A stretch of DNA of 64,000 nucleotides, taken from assembly GCA_021234155.1 (NCBI GenBank), contig JAJEKV010000058.1:507814-571813 (forward strand), written 5' to 3'. The stretch is from Isoetes taiwanensis (lineage: Eukaryota > Streptophyta > Lycopodiopsida > Isoetales > Isoetaceae). This document shows positions 12,669-24,640 of this stretch, piece after piece. Position 1 is the stretch's first letter; each line of letters opens with the position of its first letter. Under the pieces are notes generated by a model, which saw only the letters and a program-made list of their open reading frames with translations, was not told where the DNA came from and made no database searches. Position numbers and translations under genes: made by a program.

Positions 12669-14080
12669 ATGGAGGACGTGTATTTTCCTATGTTATTTCC
12701 CACCTTCGTGACCCTTTTCTGCTGTATGTATTTATTTCGGCGCATTTCTGCCAAGCGCTCAAACTTCCTGGGGATTGTTCCTGCACTTCCTCGCCATATC
12801 TCCTCAACTCCGGCAATGGGCGAATCCCTTGAGAAGCTAAAAACCACCGTCTGCATCATTGGTTCCGGCCCAGCTGCCCATACTGCAGCAATCTATACCT
12901 CCAGAGCCGAACTGGGTCCTATCCTTTTTGAAGGATGGATGGCTAATGGAGTTGCTCCTGGTGGCCAGCTTACTACTACCACTGATGTGGAGAATTTTCC
13001 CGGTTTTCCTCAAGGTATCCTTGGCGGCGAGCTTACTGACAAGTTTAGAGAGCAGAGCATAAGGTTTGGGACTAAAATTATTACTGAAACTGTTGAGAAG
13101 GTAGATCTTAGTGTCAGGCCTTTTAAGGTGTTGTCTGAGTCTAGCGAAGTTGAAGCTGAGACTGTGATTGTGGCAACTGGAGCTGTGGCTAAAAGACTAG
13201 AGTTTCCAGGGTCTGGTGAAGTCGATGGTTTCTGGAACAAAGGGCATTTCAGCATGTGCAGTATGTGATGGTGCAGCTCAATTTTAGGAATAAACCATTG
13301 GCAGTGATTGGTGGTGGAGACTCGGCGATGGAGGAGGCTACATTTTTAACCAGGTATGGTAGCAAGGTGTTCATTATTCATAGAAGGGATCAGTTTAGGG
13401 CAAGCAAAATTATGCAGAAAAGGGCTCTTGACAATCCCAAAATTGAGGTTCTTTGGAATAGTCTAGTTGTTGAAGCAGTTGGAAATGAAAAGGGGCTCTT
13501 GGGAGGGCTGAAAGTGAAAAATGTTGTGACTGGAAAATTAACTGATCTGGAAGTCTCTGGTTTATTCTTTGCCATTGGTCATGAGCCAGCAACCAAGTTT
13601 CTGGAAGGGCAATTGCTCACTGATGCTGAAGGATATGTTGTTACTAAGCCCGGCACGACTCAGACTAGCATACCTGGAGTGTTTGCAGCTGGAGATGTTC
13701 AAGATAAAAATATAGGCAAGCCATCACCGCGGCTGGCACAGGTATGCCTTGGCATTCTTATGTTTTCTTAATTTTTTACTGGGATCATGCAGTTTTCTTC
13801 ATATGGATAATCATGGATTTTTCTTATTCGACTACCATTCTTGTTATCTGATTCAAGAGATCTTTTAGACTTTTGCTGTTATGGTATCCTTGGATTTATG
13901 TTCTGGATGAGCTCCTGTTCTTGTTGCTTTTCTATAACTTGAGTTTAAAGATAATATAATATTACCATTCCATTTCTTTCTTACAAGAATCTTGCTGCTA
14001 CTTTGTAGGGTGTGTATGGCGCATTAGAGGCAGAACATTTTCTTCAAGAACATGGAGTTCAACACGGTAAATCTGATTGA
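12669..14080 (+). CDS. NADPH-dependent thioredoxin reductase (cytosol/mitochondrion type), frame-disrupted as assembled
   Basis: A low-molecular-weight plant NTR, the flavoenzyme that reduces thioredoxin h/o with NADPH. Exon 1 is 12,669-13,741 and exon 2 is 14,009-14,080. Visible motifs: FAD site [25 protein letters not shown]; the redox pair CAVC (about 13,255-13,266); NADPH site GGGDSAMEE and [10 protein letters not shown]; second FAD motif FAAGDVQD; C-terminal [10 protein letters not shown]. The ATG at 12,816 (MGESLEKLK) fits a cytosolic form. In-frame ATGs at 12,669 or 12,726 add an Arg/Ser-rich leader ending near [10 protein letters not shown], as expected of a mitochondrial presequence. 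Reading frame is lost by an extra G near 13,243, missing C and T near 13,278-13,285, a missing A near 13,709 and an extra base near 14,013. No conserved residue is replaced, so assembly error is at least as likely as pseudogenisation. Confidence 0.9.
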
Positions 14081-14690
14081 CTAGTGTCGAGATGTGCTTC
14101 ATGCCGCCTGTGATGGGAGTGTCAGGAGCAGATAATCAAGAACAAATGCATCATTTTATTCTTAGTGAGACCTGGTGGATTTTCTTGTGGCATATTGGTT
14201 GATTTCTGGGCGTGGATGAAGGGGGGATATGATGTATCATTCTTTATAATTAACAATCTAAATACATATTGGTAAGAACCAAGAGCTTGCAGGCTTAGAC
14301 ATCTTGATATTTTCTCTGATTATACTACAAGATCAAATCCGTCATATCTATGATTGAAATGTAAAAGACATTATAAATTTGCATAGATAAACAGTTTCTA
14401 CAATATCTTTTTAGTCTAGCATGTTTTAACTTAAGGAGTTACACGGAAAAAGAGGAGGAAAATGTAGTTTTTATAGAACTGTTCTCCAGCCACTGTGGTA
14501 ATTTTCTTCAATAAACTTTATCCATCTAAGTTTGCCTCCCTCTTTTTCTGCCAACCATTGCATCCCTGCACAATTGGAGATTTGCTGCGATGACAAACGC
14601 CTATGTTGATTGGCCAACAAAGTTAGCTTCAGATCAACTTCTTGACATCATTCTTCACGTTTCTGATGCTTTTGAGATGGAGCAAATGAT
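14081..14690. other. 3' flank of the thioredoxin reductase
   Basis: Presumed 3' UTR followed by intergenic DNA. No gene seen. Confidence 0.4.
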
Positions 14691-14834
14691 TGCCTCCATA
14701 GGAGGATTAAATTCATAGTTATTTATCAGTAGGTTATGATGCCTCTGACGCCTTGCCTCCATAGGAGGATTTAATTCGTAGTTATTTGTCAGTAGGTTAT
14801 GATGCCTCTAGTAGGTTATGATGCCTCCGTTTCA
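14691..14834. repeat. Short tandem duplication
   Basis: A unit of about 60 bp beginning TTGCCTCCATAGGAGGATT and ending AGGTTATGATGCCTCT occurs twice, followed by a third partial copy of the last 19 bp. Confidence 0.8.
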
Positions 14835-14999
14835 ACTTCTAGCTCCAAACAACTATGACAAAATCTCTATGTGTTAATGTCCCATCCCATCTACGTTTCA
14901 ATGAATCCTATTTAGTCTGTTAATTTGTGAAAGTAAATAGCTTTGTTCCTTATACTAGTGCATTGGATTTATATGCATCATATAATAATGCATTTTTTT

Positions 15000-16296
15000 T
15001 TAATCACACTCATCAGGCCTCCACAAACCTTTGACAGCTATTTTTGTGATGTATTTACGTACCTCCTCCTGATACTTGGTTATGATTGGCCATCCGGCAT
15101 CGCTGATCCACTTTTTTGTCCATTTCGCCACATCTACAAACCAATCACTATGTTGAGATTGGGGGAGCGCTTGGTGAGGAAGTCTATCCTTTGGCATGGC
15201 CCTAATCCTATTCACATACATTACTGTGTGACATAAGGCCTCAAATTCTAGAGAAAATAAACCTGTTTCAGCAAGCGTCGCTTTACAATAAAAATCGTTT
15301 TTGCACTTTTCTTATTTTTTCCTAGCTTTTTTGTGACAAACCAGGTCCTACATTGGGCTGCCATATAACACCGCAAATCTGATTTTTACTCCCTAGAGCA
15401 TTCTCCTCAATTTCCAATGCGGGGAAATTATTGGTTCGACACATGTTTAGTATGCTATATAGAGATCTTAATCCACCAAATGCTCTTTTTATTGCTGCAG
15501 CTTTCCATTTTTAATTATATCAGAATTCAAGCCCTAAGTATCTATTTTTCTAGGGTCATATTACCAATATTAAAAGCAGTTTCATCTTTTCCTACAAACA
15601 CCACAATTTTGGATTTCTCCACATTAACCTCCATCAGTTTGCTATATGAGACTCCTTGGGGACATCAAATCTTTGATGTAGACCTTTTTGCTAATCTAGA
15701 TATTATGACAATATCATCGGTGAACAACAATCTCTAGATTGACAATATCATCGACCAATCTCCCAATCTCCCTATTCGGGCTCCCAAGCCACCTAATTTG
15801 GTCATCCAATTGTCTAGTTCATCTATATACAACCCAAAAGTGTGGCGAACCACGAGACCCTTGTTTAGCACCTATAATGTTTGCAACTTAGCATAGTCCC
15901 TTAAAGGAAATGACAACTCAACTAATACTTGTTTATACAAAAGCGAAACATCATTTCTTAACTCAACATGTACACATAGCATTTCAAATCGGTCGTTATG
16001 TCTTTTCTTTTTAGTCGATCAAATGCTTTCCTTAAATCAACAAATGCAAAATAGCTTTGTTTCCTCATCCTTTTGCTCCTTTTAATATAACTCACAAGAT
16101 GATCTAATGTAGAATGCCGGTTCTTAAATTCCGCTTGCCCATATGCCCTCTCATCATGTTCATCTGCCCACGTTGCCAATTTATTTTCCAGCATGGAAGC
16201 AAATAATTTTGTAAAAACATTGCTTATTAAATTTGTCCTGTAATTTCTAACATCATTCTTGCTATCATCATTTTTATGGAAATTTTCTAATATCAT
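15000..16296 (-). pseudogene. Non-L1 LINE reverse transcriptase relic
   Basis: On the minus strand, 16,296-15,958 encodes an RT segment with NYRTNLISNVFTKLFA, the YGQAEFKNRHSTLDHLV box and FAFVDLRKAFDRL. Further on, a TDDIVIISRLA-like catalytic box (usual form FADD, here weakened), a SKIVVF-like stretch and a FKYLGL-like segment appear in other frames. The 3' part near 15,221-15,050 reads MYVNRIRAMPKDRLPHQAL. Order and motifs fit a non-LTR retrotransposon distinct from the L1 copies in this window and probably related to the fragments at 39,770-41,715 and 48,405-48,780. Stops and shifts are frequent. Confidence 0.8.
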
Positions 16297-16831
16297 TCTT
16301 TCTTAGTGAAAGGAAGATGTCAAAATACTCTAGATAACCAATAGTGATTGTGTGAATGATGGGGGAGATTAAGACATACTTGTTGTGTTCAAGCTCGATT
16401 GAGAGGGAAAGCATCGTGATTGAAAGCATCGTGATTGAATATGCCAGATGGCAAGGCTAGCATGAGCTCATTTTGTGGGAGATAACTTACTGCTCTTGAC
16501 AAGGTATGAGAGATTCAGTGTGCTTTGGAAGTTCCTCCGAAGCAGGTATTTTGAGTAAATTCCTTGATAGATCATCCAAAAGTTAGCACTCCAGATGAGT
16601 TAGCATTTCGTATCTCTAGTAGAGCCATTCTAGCTCAATGCGGCTCATGAACCCTAATCAATGAACCTTAGTTGTAAGTTAGATGCATGTGATTAGCATT
16701 AGATGTTATTCTTATGATTATCATGTTATGTTGATATATGATATTGGTTGACCTCATGTTTGCACCTCTTGTATTGGAAAGGGGGATAGAGACCGAACAG
16801 CCATTCTTTAGATGATGCTCCTAGTTTAGAC
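16297..16831. other. Intergenic
   Basis: No gene seen. An 18-bp tandem duplication around AAAGCATCGTGATTGA lies near 16,400-16,438. Confidence 0.4.
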
Positions 16832-17141
16832 CCCTTAGTTCTTATTATATGCGGCTTGTGCATAGAGCCCACCAGGCTATGGAGGCTATGGAGTGACTGA
16901 GCATACCACATAAAGGAGTCAGTGGCAAGATAGAGGGGGTCCCTGTTGAGCGTGGCTACTGGGGACCCGGAGTGAGCTAGGCTTATAGTCAGTCACTTCG
17001 GAGAGAGGGAAGGGATATGAGTCCCAGACACTTTACGGGTCGATGGTGTCATACGACCCTCAAAGAGTTGCAAGTGTTGGTCCGACTCTTGTTTTGGGGA
17101 GTTCAGTCAGATAAGGACGTGTGTCGCCACAATCCTCTAGT

Positions 17142-17937
17142 TGTGATGCTCCTCACAAAGTATACAATGCCCTGTCATATACCTCACGGGAAATCCCCCA
17201 TCCAGCAACATCAGTGCGCATGGGCCCTCCATCTGTCCCGTTCCTGGGATGGCTAGAGCAAGGAGACATAAAAGTGTCTTGCACGCCCGTCTCCTATGAG
17301 ATCATATAACAACGGAAACATAAGTACACAATGTCAGCACGACCAATACAATACAATACAATACAATACAATACAATACAATACAATTGGCTACCTTGAG
17401 GGTAGTGCCATCCATCCAACAATAGATCCATCATAGATATCAATACATCATCACCACATGAGCTCCTACCTAGGCTCAGACCTCAGACTCGTGGGGGAAA
17501 GTAGACTGACGACAGGGGTCTCAAGGTAGAGCAAACCAAGATATAACAATGGCCCCAGGCGGCAATAAACAATGGCTAGAGTTGACCATTCCATTTGCCC
17601 CTATTGTGTATACTATGCAGATGGGTTAAATTAGGCTCTCTCATGACTGTGATCTCCCTGAGACATAATCTCTTGGTATCATCCAACGAGACTACTCTGG
17701 GTTGCATCTCCCCGGTCCGATGAGGTAGAAAGGGTTGCACTTCCCCTTCCCCGAAGACAATGGCTCGATAGACAGCTAGAGGATCATGGACACGATTGAA
17801 CTCCTCAAAACAAGAACCAAGCCAACACCTGCAACTCCCGAGGGTCAGGGTGACATCATCGACCCAGGCAGTGCCGGATTCATATTCGGCCCTCTCGAAG
17901 TGACCCGCTATAAGCCTAGCTCGCTCCAAGTCCCCAG
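17142..17937. repeat. Direct repeat, copy 1 (partner 18,501-19,379)
   Basis: Starts TGTGATGCTCC and ends GCTCCAAGTCCC in both copies. The two copies differ by many substitutions and by microsatellite length. Start with TG and direct orientation would fit decayed LTRs about 1.36 kb apart, but a polypurine tract and primer-binding site were not found. Confidence 0.75.
17344..17386. repeat. CAATA microsatellite, short allele
   Basis: About eight uninterrupted pentanucleotide units inside direct-repeat copy 1. Confidence 0.95.
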
Positions 17938-18065
17938 TAGCCGTGCTCAGCATGGACTCCCTCTATCTTGCCACTAACTCCGTTATGTGGTGCTCAGTCA
18001 CTCTATAGCCTCTATAGCCCAGGTGGGCTCTATGCACAGGCCACGTATAATAGGAACTAAAGGGC

Positions 18066-18500
18066 GAAATTAGAAAAAAGAGTGTAAAATGAGGTTTAAA
18101 AAAGGGAAGATGTGTGAAAGAATATTTCGTTGCCATTATTACTATTTTTAATGAGCCACACTTATTAATGGTAACCCCCTTTAATTTTTTGAATTTTCAA
18201 TGGTTCTTGGGTGGCTAATTACGAATGTACACCATATTTCACTGGGGTCTCCGATTCAGACGATTCTTTGACCCTTTTTATGTGGAACCCTTGTTTCAAC
18301 GCATAATGTCCACTCCAAATTTACTAGAATGTTCCGTCATTATTTTTTCTTGAAGTCTATAACTTAGCCTATATTTACGACTATCAAGGTTTAAGGTTGA
18401 AATTCTCATTCCATGCCTTAACTAGGCCAGTTAATTTACCTATTCAGGGTTATGGCCAGTGCTAGATTGTGGTCCACCAAAAACATCGCTCTGATGCTAT
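18066..18500. other. Spacer between direct repeats
   Basis: AT-rich; nothing recognised. Confidence 0.4.
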
Positions 18501-19379
18501 TGTGATGCTCCCCAAAAAGTATACGATGCCTCGCCGTATACCCCACAGGAAGTTCCCCCATCCAGCAACATCAGCTACATGGGCCCTCCATCTATCCCAT
18601 TCATAGAATGGCCAGGGGACGAGAAGGATGCGCGCCTGTCTCCTATGGGCTCCTATAACAGTACAAGCATAAGTATAGCATCGGCACTGGCAATACAATA
18701 CAATACAATACAATACAATACAATACAATACAATACAATACAATACAATACAATACAATACAATACAATACAATACAATACAATACAATACAATACAATA
18801 CAATACAATACAATACAATACATTCGGCTACCGCAAAGAGTAGTGCCATCCATCCAACAATAGATCCATCATAGATATCGATACATCATCATTACATGAG
18901 CTCCTACCCAGGTTACGACTTATGGGGAAGAGTAGATTGACGGCAAGGGTCTCAAGATAGAGCAGATCGAGATATAACCATGGCTGGGCTGGCAATAACC
19001 AATAGCTAGGGTTGACCACTCCATCTGCCTCTCCTGTGCATACTATGCAGATGGGCTAAATTAGGCTTTGTCATGACCGTAAGTCACCGCAGATGTAACC
19101 TCTTAGTGTCACCCAACGAGGCTACTCTAGGTTGCATCTATTGTTCGGATGAGGTAGGAAGGGTTGCACCTCCCTTTCCCAGAAGACAGTGGCTCGATAG
19201 GCGACTAGAGAATCGTGGCCACACACATCCTTACCCGACCGAACTCCTCAAAACAAGAGCCAGGCCAACACCTGCAACTCCTGAGGGTCAGGGGGACACC
19301 ATCAACCTAAGAAGTGTTGGACTCATACTCGGCCCTCTTGAAGTGGCCGGCTATAAGCCTAGCTTCGCTCCAAGTCCCA
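18501..19379. repeat. Direct repeat, copy 2
   Basis: Partner of 17,142-17,937. It lacks the inverted right arm that follows copy 1. Confidence 0.75.
18691..18821. repeat. CAATA microsatellite, long allele
   Basis: About 26 perfect pentanucleotide units at the same place in the repeat as the eight-unit tract at 17,344. ORFs read through it are artefacts. Confidence 0.97.
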
Positions 19380-19544
19380 GATCATATTTTTTAAGTTGTG
19401 CTAGTTTAGGCAAAATAGTCCCTGTTATCAGGTTTGATTCCAAGTTAAGCTCATTGAGGGAAGTACAATTGGTCAAAAAGCGAGGTATAGGGCTTGTGAT
19501 TTTGAAGTTGAAGGATAATTGAAACTGATTAGGTATAGTAGTGG

Positions 19545-19885
19545 AGGGAGCTCATGTAAAGGTCACGAAAGCTTGGTTAGATCCAACATTGAAACTCCCT
19601 AAGGCCCCAGGCGGTTGCCAAGAGATCTTTGGCATTTGTCCTGTCACTTTGTTACCCCAAAGACAGAGTAAGATCAGGTGCTTGAGCTTCCCATATTCAG
19701 AAGGAATAGTGCCAGTGAAGTAATTTCTACCAAGGCCAAGCGACAAGTTTCGTGCAATTGCTAAACTGCACTAGCACATCACCAACAAATTGGTTATCCC
19801 ATAGATCTATATAAGTTTCTTCACCTAGTAGACCAAGTTCAAGTGGTATTGTACCACTTAGCCTGGGAACCTGTTGGAACGCATT
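19545..19885 (-). pseudogene. LRR receptor-kinase fragment, copy 1
   Basis: Minus-strand translation in two frames gives plant LRR repeats: SGTIPLELGLLGE, LWDNQFVGDVLVQFSNC, LGLGRNYFTGTIPSEYGKL and LCLWGNKVTGQMP. These are extracellular LRR units of the LRR-RLK type. No kinase or transmembrane part is nearby. The same segment, roughly 90 percent identical by eye, lies on the plus strand at 42,740-43,130. Frameshifts show that it is not functional. Confidence 0.8.
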
Positions 19886-20525
19886 AGGACTATGTTTCCG
19901 GACAAACATACTGGGCTGCATTGTTGACAAAACCACGCAGTGTCCTCAAAAATTCAAATTTTGTCATCGTTAAGAGGCGGGATCTTGAAAAGCATTGAGA
20001 ACCAGTGCAACCAATTTTTTCTGTATAAAATAATAATGAGCTAATGCAACCCCTTTGAATCAAGTATAATGTCATGTCCCCTATTAATACTTGTATTTTT
20101 GTTTGTGTTTACTATGATGCATCTTTGCCCCCCTTTACATATAGCACAATAAGTAATTAGTTATTTTTGCTCACCCCTGAAGAAAAAAATGGGTTACTAA
20201 TCACTCACAAAGGATTAATAAAAAAGGAAATGCAGGCAACTTCATACATGCGTGTCTTATTCTTCTGGAAAGTTAAACAGTAGGACATTAACCTTACTTT
20301 ACCAGCAACAAGTTATAAGAACGAAATCTTACTTATGTCTCCTTTCAAAACCATGGTTGAAACAGGTATAGGACCTGCGGATGGTCAGCTAAGAGCTGTA
20401 ATTTGTCCATATACTGCACAAGCTATGTATATTAGTGAGAGATTGAGATCATATATAACGAGTTAGAACCACGATTGTTATATCGGCGGTTTGATTAGCA
20501 GTAATGTCTTGGATCCATTTTTTTC
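19886..20525. other. Intergenic
   Basis: No gene recognised. Confidence 0.4.
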
Positions 20526-20646
<121 letters not shown>

Positions 20647-20739
20647 ATTGAGTATCTCTATGGTTGGCGTGCCCACAACTCATTTGTGTCAAAAATAAGG
20701 TATAATTCTAGGCAAAGATACATCGTGTAACGTCTTCCA

Positions 20740-21640
20740 GATGTAACCACCAAGCATTTCTACTTATCTATAAGAAACATTTAAACTAAGCCAAATATCT
20801 AAGCTAAAAGCAAGTTCATTCTACTATTAGAATAGATAACACTTCAAGGATGCCATTATAAGAATATATGTATTGTTATAATATTTATAAGTTTTAATTA
20901 TATATCATTAAATTAAAAGTATAATAGTTATCAAAGAATAAAATTGCTTTCCAAACTAATTTCCATTTGAATCTATTTAGAATTAGACATTTGAAGAATA
21001 TAAAATTTCAATTTTTGGTGATTTAACATTTGGCATTCATGATAATTTCCAAATGAAATTCGCTGGCTTGATAAGCGATTGACTTAAAACTATTATGAGA
21101 ATTCTACAATCTACAAGCTTTTACACTTTTAAAAATACTTCAAGAAAAGTTTTAGATGAGTTTATTATTGATTAATTTTCAATATATTTTATTTCATCAA
21201 TAATAAAGTATTCAATAGTTATTATTAATATATAAACGTAATGAATTTCAATCTAAAATTACCTTCTTCAAATATTTTGAGAAAATAACATTTTATTCAT
21301 ACAGAGTTTATCTTAGATGAAAATTTAATTCTAAATAGAGTAAAGTGAATATTAGTTTAAAAAGCAATTTTATACTTTAATAACCATCATACTTTTGATC
21401 TAAAGATAAAAATAAATTACTAAAATCAATAAAGTTAAAAATACATATAATCTTATAATGCCACCCTTGAAACATATCTATTAGATTTAAATAAGTCCAA
21501 ATTTTGTTAAATATGTCATCAAAGATTTCTTAACTTCTAATACCTTTTTTCATTCTCTCAATATTCTTGTTTATACGCCATATTGATACTTAAAGCTTGG
21601 TTATGCTTTTGATAATATTTCTGAAAATGTAACATCATAG
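20740..21640. other. Very AT-rich tract
   Basis: About 900 bp dominated by A and T without a coding signal; visibly richer in AT than its flanks. It could be a matrix-attachment-like region or old transposon debris; no motif decides. Confidence 0.5.
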
Positions 21641-21659
21641 TTTGTAATCCGGCTTTAAG

Positions 21660-22410
21660 GACGTGGGTGGCTCCATCAGAAGTCCATTGGGTAGATTTCA
21701 AGTTTATAAGGAGTCATCATCTTTTCCTTAATCCAAAAGAAAAAGGTTCAGGATTTTTGCTGGTACTAGCACTAAAGAAAGACAACCCAAGGATTTTTGA
21801 TACGGAAACAGGAGCTTGGATAGAGCTTGACATGCTTGGTCATAATTTTCCATGTTTCAAGGAGTTGTTATGATCCAAGGGATTATCTATATGCTTGCAT
21901 TCCGTGGTGGAAGTCAGGTATTGATCACGTTTCACATGAGGAAGGATAGTAACAGCTCGAATGAATTAACAGAATTGGATTGTGAATTTATCTTGGATAC
22001 TCCTGAGAGAACCTGTAACAATGATGTGCTTAAGGACATTGCAAATGTGGAATCTTCACCTCTGGCAAGACGAGTTCTCACACCCAACTCTGTTGTGAAT
22101 AAACTTTCTAATAAACACTATAATGGTCAATAATGAGTTAAGGGTTAATAAGTTACTTGAGTTTGTCCCTGGGGGACATGACTTTTCTGATGATGAAGGC
22201 ATTCTGAATGTCTCATCCTCCATCCCAAATTCTTCTTTTTCTGACAAAGAAAATTGGGATAATGATCTCTATCTTCTTAAACCTCCCTCTGTTAGACTTG
22301 ATAATAAAGTAAAAGGTAGAGGCAGAAAGAAAGATTGCAAGTGTTCTTCAAAAGAGAATACTCCTAATATAGAAGCTGCAAAAATAAAAAAAGCAAAATT
22401 TATCTGAGTC
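21660..22410 (+). pseudogene. Coding relic upstream of the L1 ORF2 (ORF1 3' part, possibly fused to an F-box/kelch fragment)
   Basis: Three overlapping plus-strand pieces read almost continuously with two frame changes. The last (22,123-22,407) ends in a Lys/Arg-rich tail (KGRGRKKDC) and stops 36 bp before the L1 ORF2 start, the position expected for L1 ORF1. The first piece (NPRIFDTETGAWIELD and IIYMLAFRGG) resembles an F-box/kelch-type repeat more than ORF1. Whether this is one protein or a junction cannot be settled here. Confidence 0.45.
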
Positions 22411-22445
22411 TCTCTCTTTCTCTTGATTTCTTTCCTCCCTCCTTA

Positions 22446-24640
22446 ATGAAGATTCTCTCTTGGAATCTCAGGGGTATCAAAGGTACCCTAAAAGAAAGAA
22501 GGACAATCTCTCAGATAAAAATTTATAATGCGGATATTATTATGCTTCAAGAACTTAGATTGCCTTCCTTTGAAAGTGGTAATCTGGCGGATTGGATTTA
22601 TCCTGGTAGGGATTGAGGCTAATGCAACCTCTGGTGGTCTTTGCATTATCTGGAAATTTATCTGTCACAAGTATCTTTATAACAGTCCTAGCAGAATGTG
22701 GCAAGCAGTCATTTTTTAGCTTAATAATGTCTCCTTTGGGTTAATCAATATCTATGCTTCTATTAATTCTGCTGTTAAAAGTGCTCTTTGGGCTGAAATT
22801 CAAGGATGATTAACCTTGCAAAATATTTACGAATGGATCATTGGTGGAGACTTCAATAATACACCAATTGGGATCAAAAGCTTGGTAACAAGTTGAACAT
22901 GAATTTTTCAGAGAGATCAAACTGGGATTCTCTCCTTTCACATCAATCCCTTCGCTTGGTTCCTTCTTCTACGGCCAAGTTTACCTGGTCAAACAAGAGA
23001 CCTGATCAAGATAGAGTCTTTTGTACCCTTGATAGATTCTATTTATGCCTTTTGGGACAATTGTTATGTCTCAAGTGATGAATCAACCTCAATTTCGGAT
23101 CACCAGCCTCAGTTCCTTAATTTTGCAACTATCGTCAACTCACCTAGATCTGCCAATACTCCTTTCAAATTTAATTGTTCTCTTCTTAGTTCAGCTTCTT
23201 TCTGTGAAGACTTCAAAAAGTTCTACGTGGATCTTCCCAGAGTTCAAATTAGGAACTCAATGAAAGGATTTTATGCAAACATTAAAGCTATCAAACATTG
23301 GATTAAAGGTTGGTCAAAACCTAAGAATCAAGCAAAGATGAATGAAAAATAAAGAGCTTCTCAATTAGATGAAGTCAATCAGATCTGCCCTCCAATCTGA
23401 TCCATTTAATGTCAATTTGCATCTTGATGAGGACAGACTTGAGAAAACTATTAAAAACATTGAAGAAATTGAAGCCAAATCTGATGCCATCTGCTGTAAG
23501 ATTTATATTAAAGATCTTATCATGAAAATTTGAAATTCTTTTTCAGGGTAGCAAAGAATAGAATTCTTAAGAAGAGTATTTCGCAGATCCAAAATGATAA
23601 TGATATTCCTATTTCCTCCCAGGATCAAATCTCTTCCTTCTTCCATTCCAGATTTAAAGATTTGTTCTCTTCTCACCCTAATTCCACCTCTTCTATGGTC
23701 AATGCTGAAAGGTTTATTTCCCTTATCAATAATATGGATGACTCTACTCTCTCTTTAGATGATAATATTATGGCTATTCCCTCTGCAGATGAAGTCTTAA
23801 AGGTTATTAGAAGCTTTGCAAATGGTAAACCCCCTAGGCCAGATGGTCTTCCTCCTGAATTTTACCTTCATTTCTAGGAGATCATGAAGGGTGACTTCAT
23901 GAAATTTATCAACGGATTATGGGCCACAATCATTTACATACCTCCATCTCTAGTGGTCTAATTTCCCTCATTCCAAAAGTGGATTTTCCCTCTCATTTTT
24001 TCTGATTGGAAGCCTATCTCTCTTTGTAATGATTTCTACAAAATTTGTGCTAAAATTATTGCTTTGAGAATCAAGCCTCATCTTCAAACTAAATATTAGC
24101 CTGAATCAGTCTGCTTTCCTCTCGAATAGATACATTTTAGACAATTGTATCTGTGCTATGAAGGGTCTGCATTGGAATAAAGTTAGTGGTCAGAATTGTG
24201 TGCTCTTTAAATTGGATTTTAAAAGAGCCTTTGATACTATCTCTTAGGATTTTATTGATTGTGCTATAACTAAGTTTGGCTTCTCGGTTAAGCTTAGGCA
24301 GCTCATGATGGGCCTTAACTCCAGGGCTAGCTTTGTTGTTCTCATTAATAGCTCCCCTTCCAGCTTCTTTCCTCTTCAAAGAGAGTCAGACAGAGTTGCC
24401 CCCTACCCCCCTTACTTCAAGCCCCCTACTTCAAAGAGGAGTCAGACAGGGTTGACCAAAGCTGTGCTTTACCTTAAGGATCAAAACGTTGAATGCTTGA
24501 ATCTACCTAATAGTGGCAATAGTCTTTCTATCCTTCAGTATGCTGATGACACTTTCTGCTTCCTAAAGGTTAATGATCATAATATCTCTTTCTTTCTTGG
24601 ATATTCTGGGCTAATTTTTTGATGCCTCAGGGATTTTTCT
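22446..24640 (+). pseudogene. L1-type LINE ORF2 relic (endonuclease and reverse transcriptase)
   Basis: Begins with the classic apurinic endonuclease start MKILSWNLRGIKGT, then IIMLQELRLPSF, GGDFNN-like residues, RPDQDRVFCTLDRF and SDHQPQF. RT follows from 23,530: NGKPPRPDGLPPEFY, DWKPISLCN, FKLDFKRAFDT and LQYADDTF near 24,537-24,560. Numerous frameshifts and in-frame stops, some shared with the copy at 1-960, show an old dead element. Confidence 0.9.

Larger units (their letters stand above)
16832..18065. repeat. Fold-back structure with about 178-bp inverted arms
   Basis: 16,832-17,010 is the imperfect reverse complement of 17,890-18,065; both contain a form of CTCTATCTTGCCACT on the right-arm strand. 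The loop is about 880 bp and carries a CAATA microsatellite. The minus-strand loop has a 125-codon ORF (17,953-17,576) of no recognised family; its second copy near 19,380-19,020 is broken by stops, so it may not be a gene. No target-site duplication was found. Confidence 0.75.

Noticed and set aside
18462..18863. YCIVL and NTIQY repeat proteins of up to 118 codons
   Set aside because: Created by the CAATA pentanucleotide tract, which has no stop in several frames.
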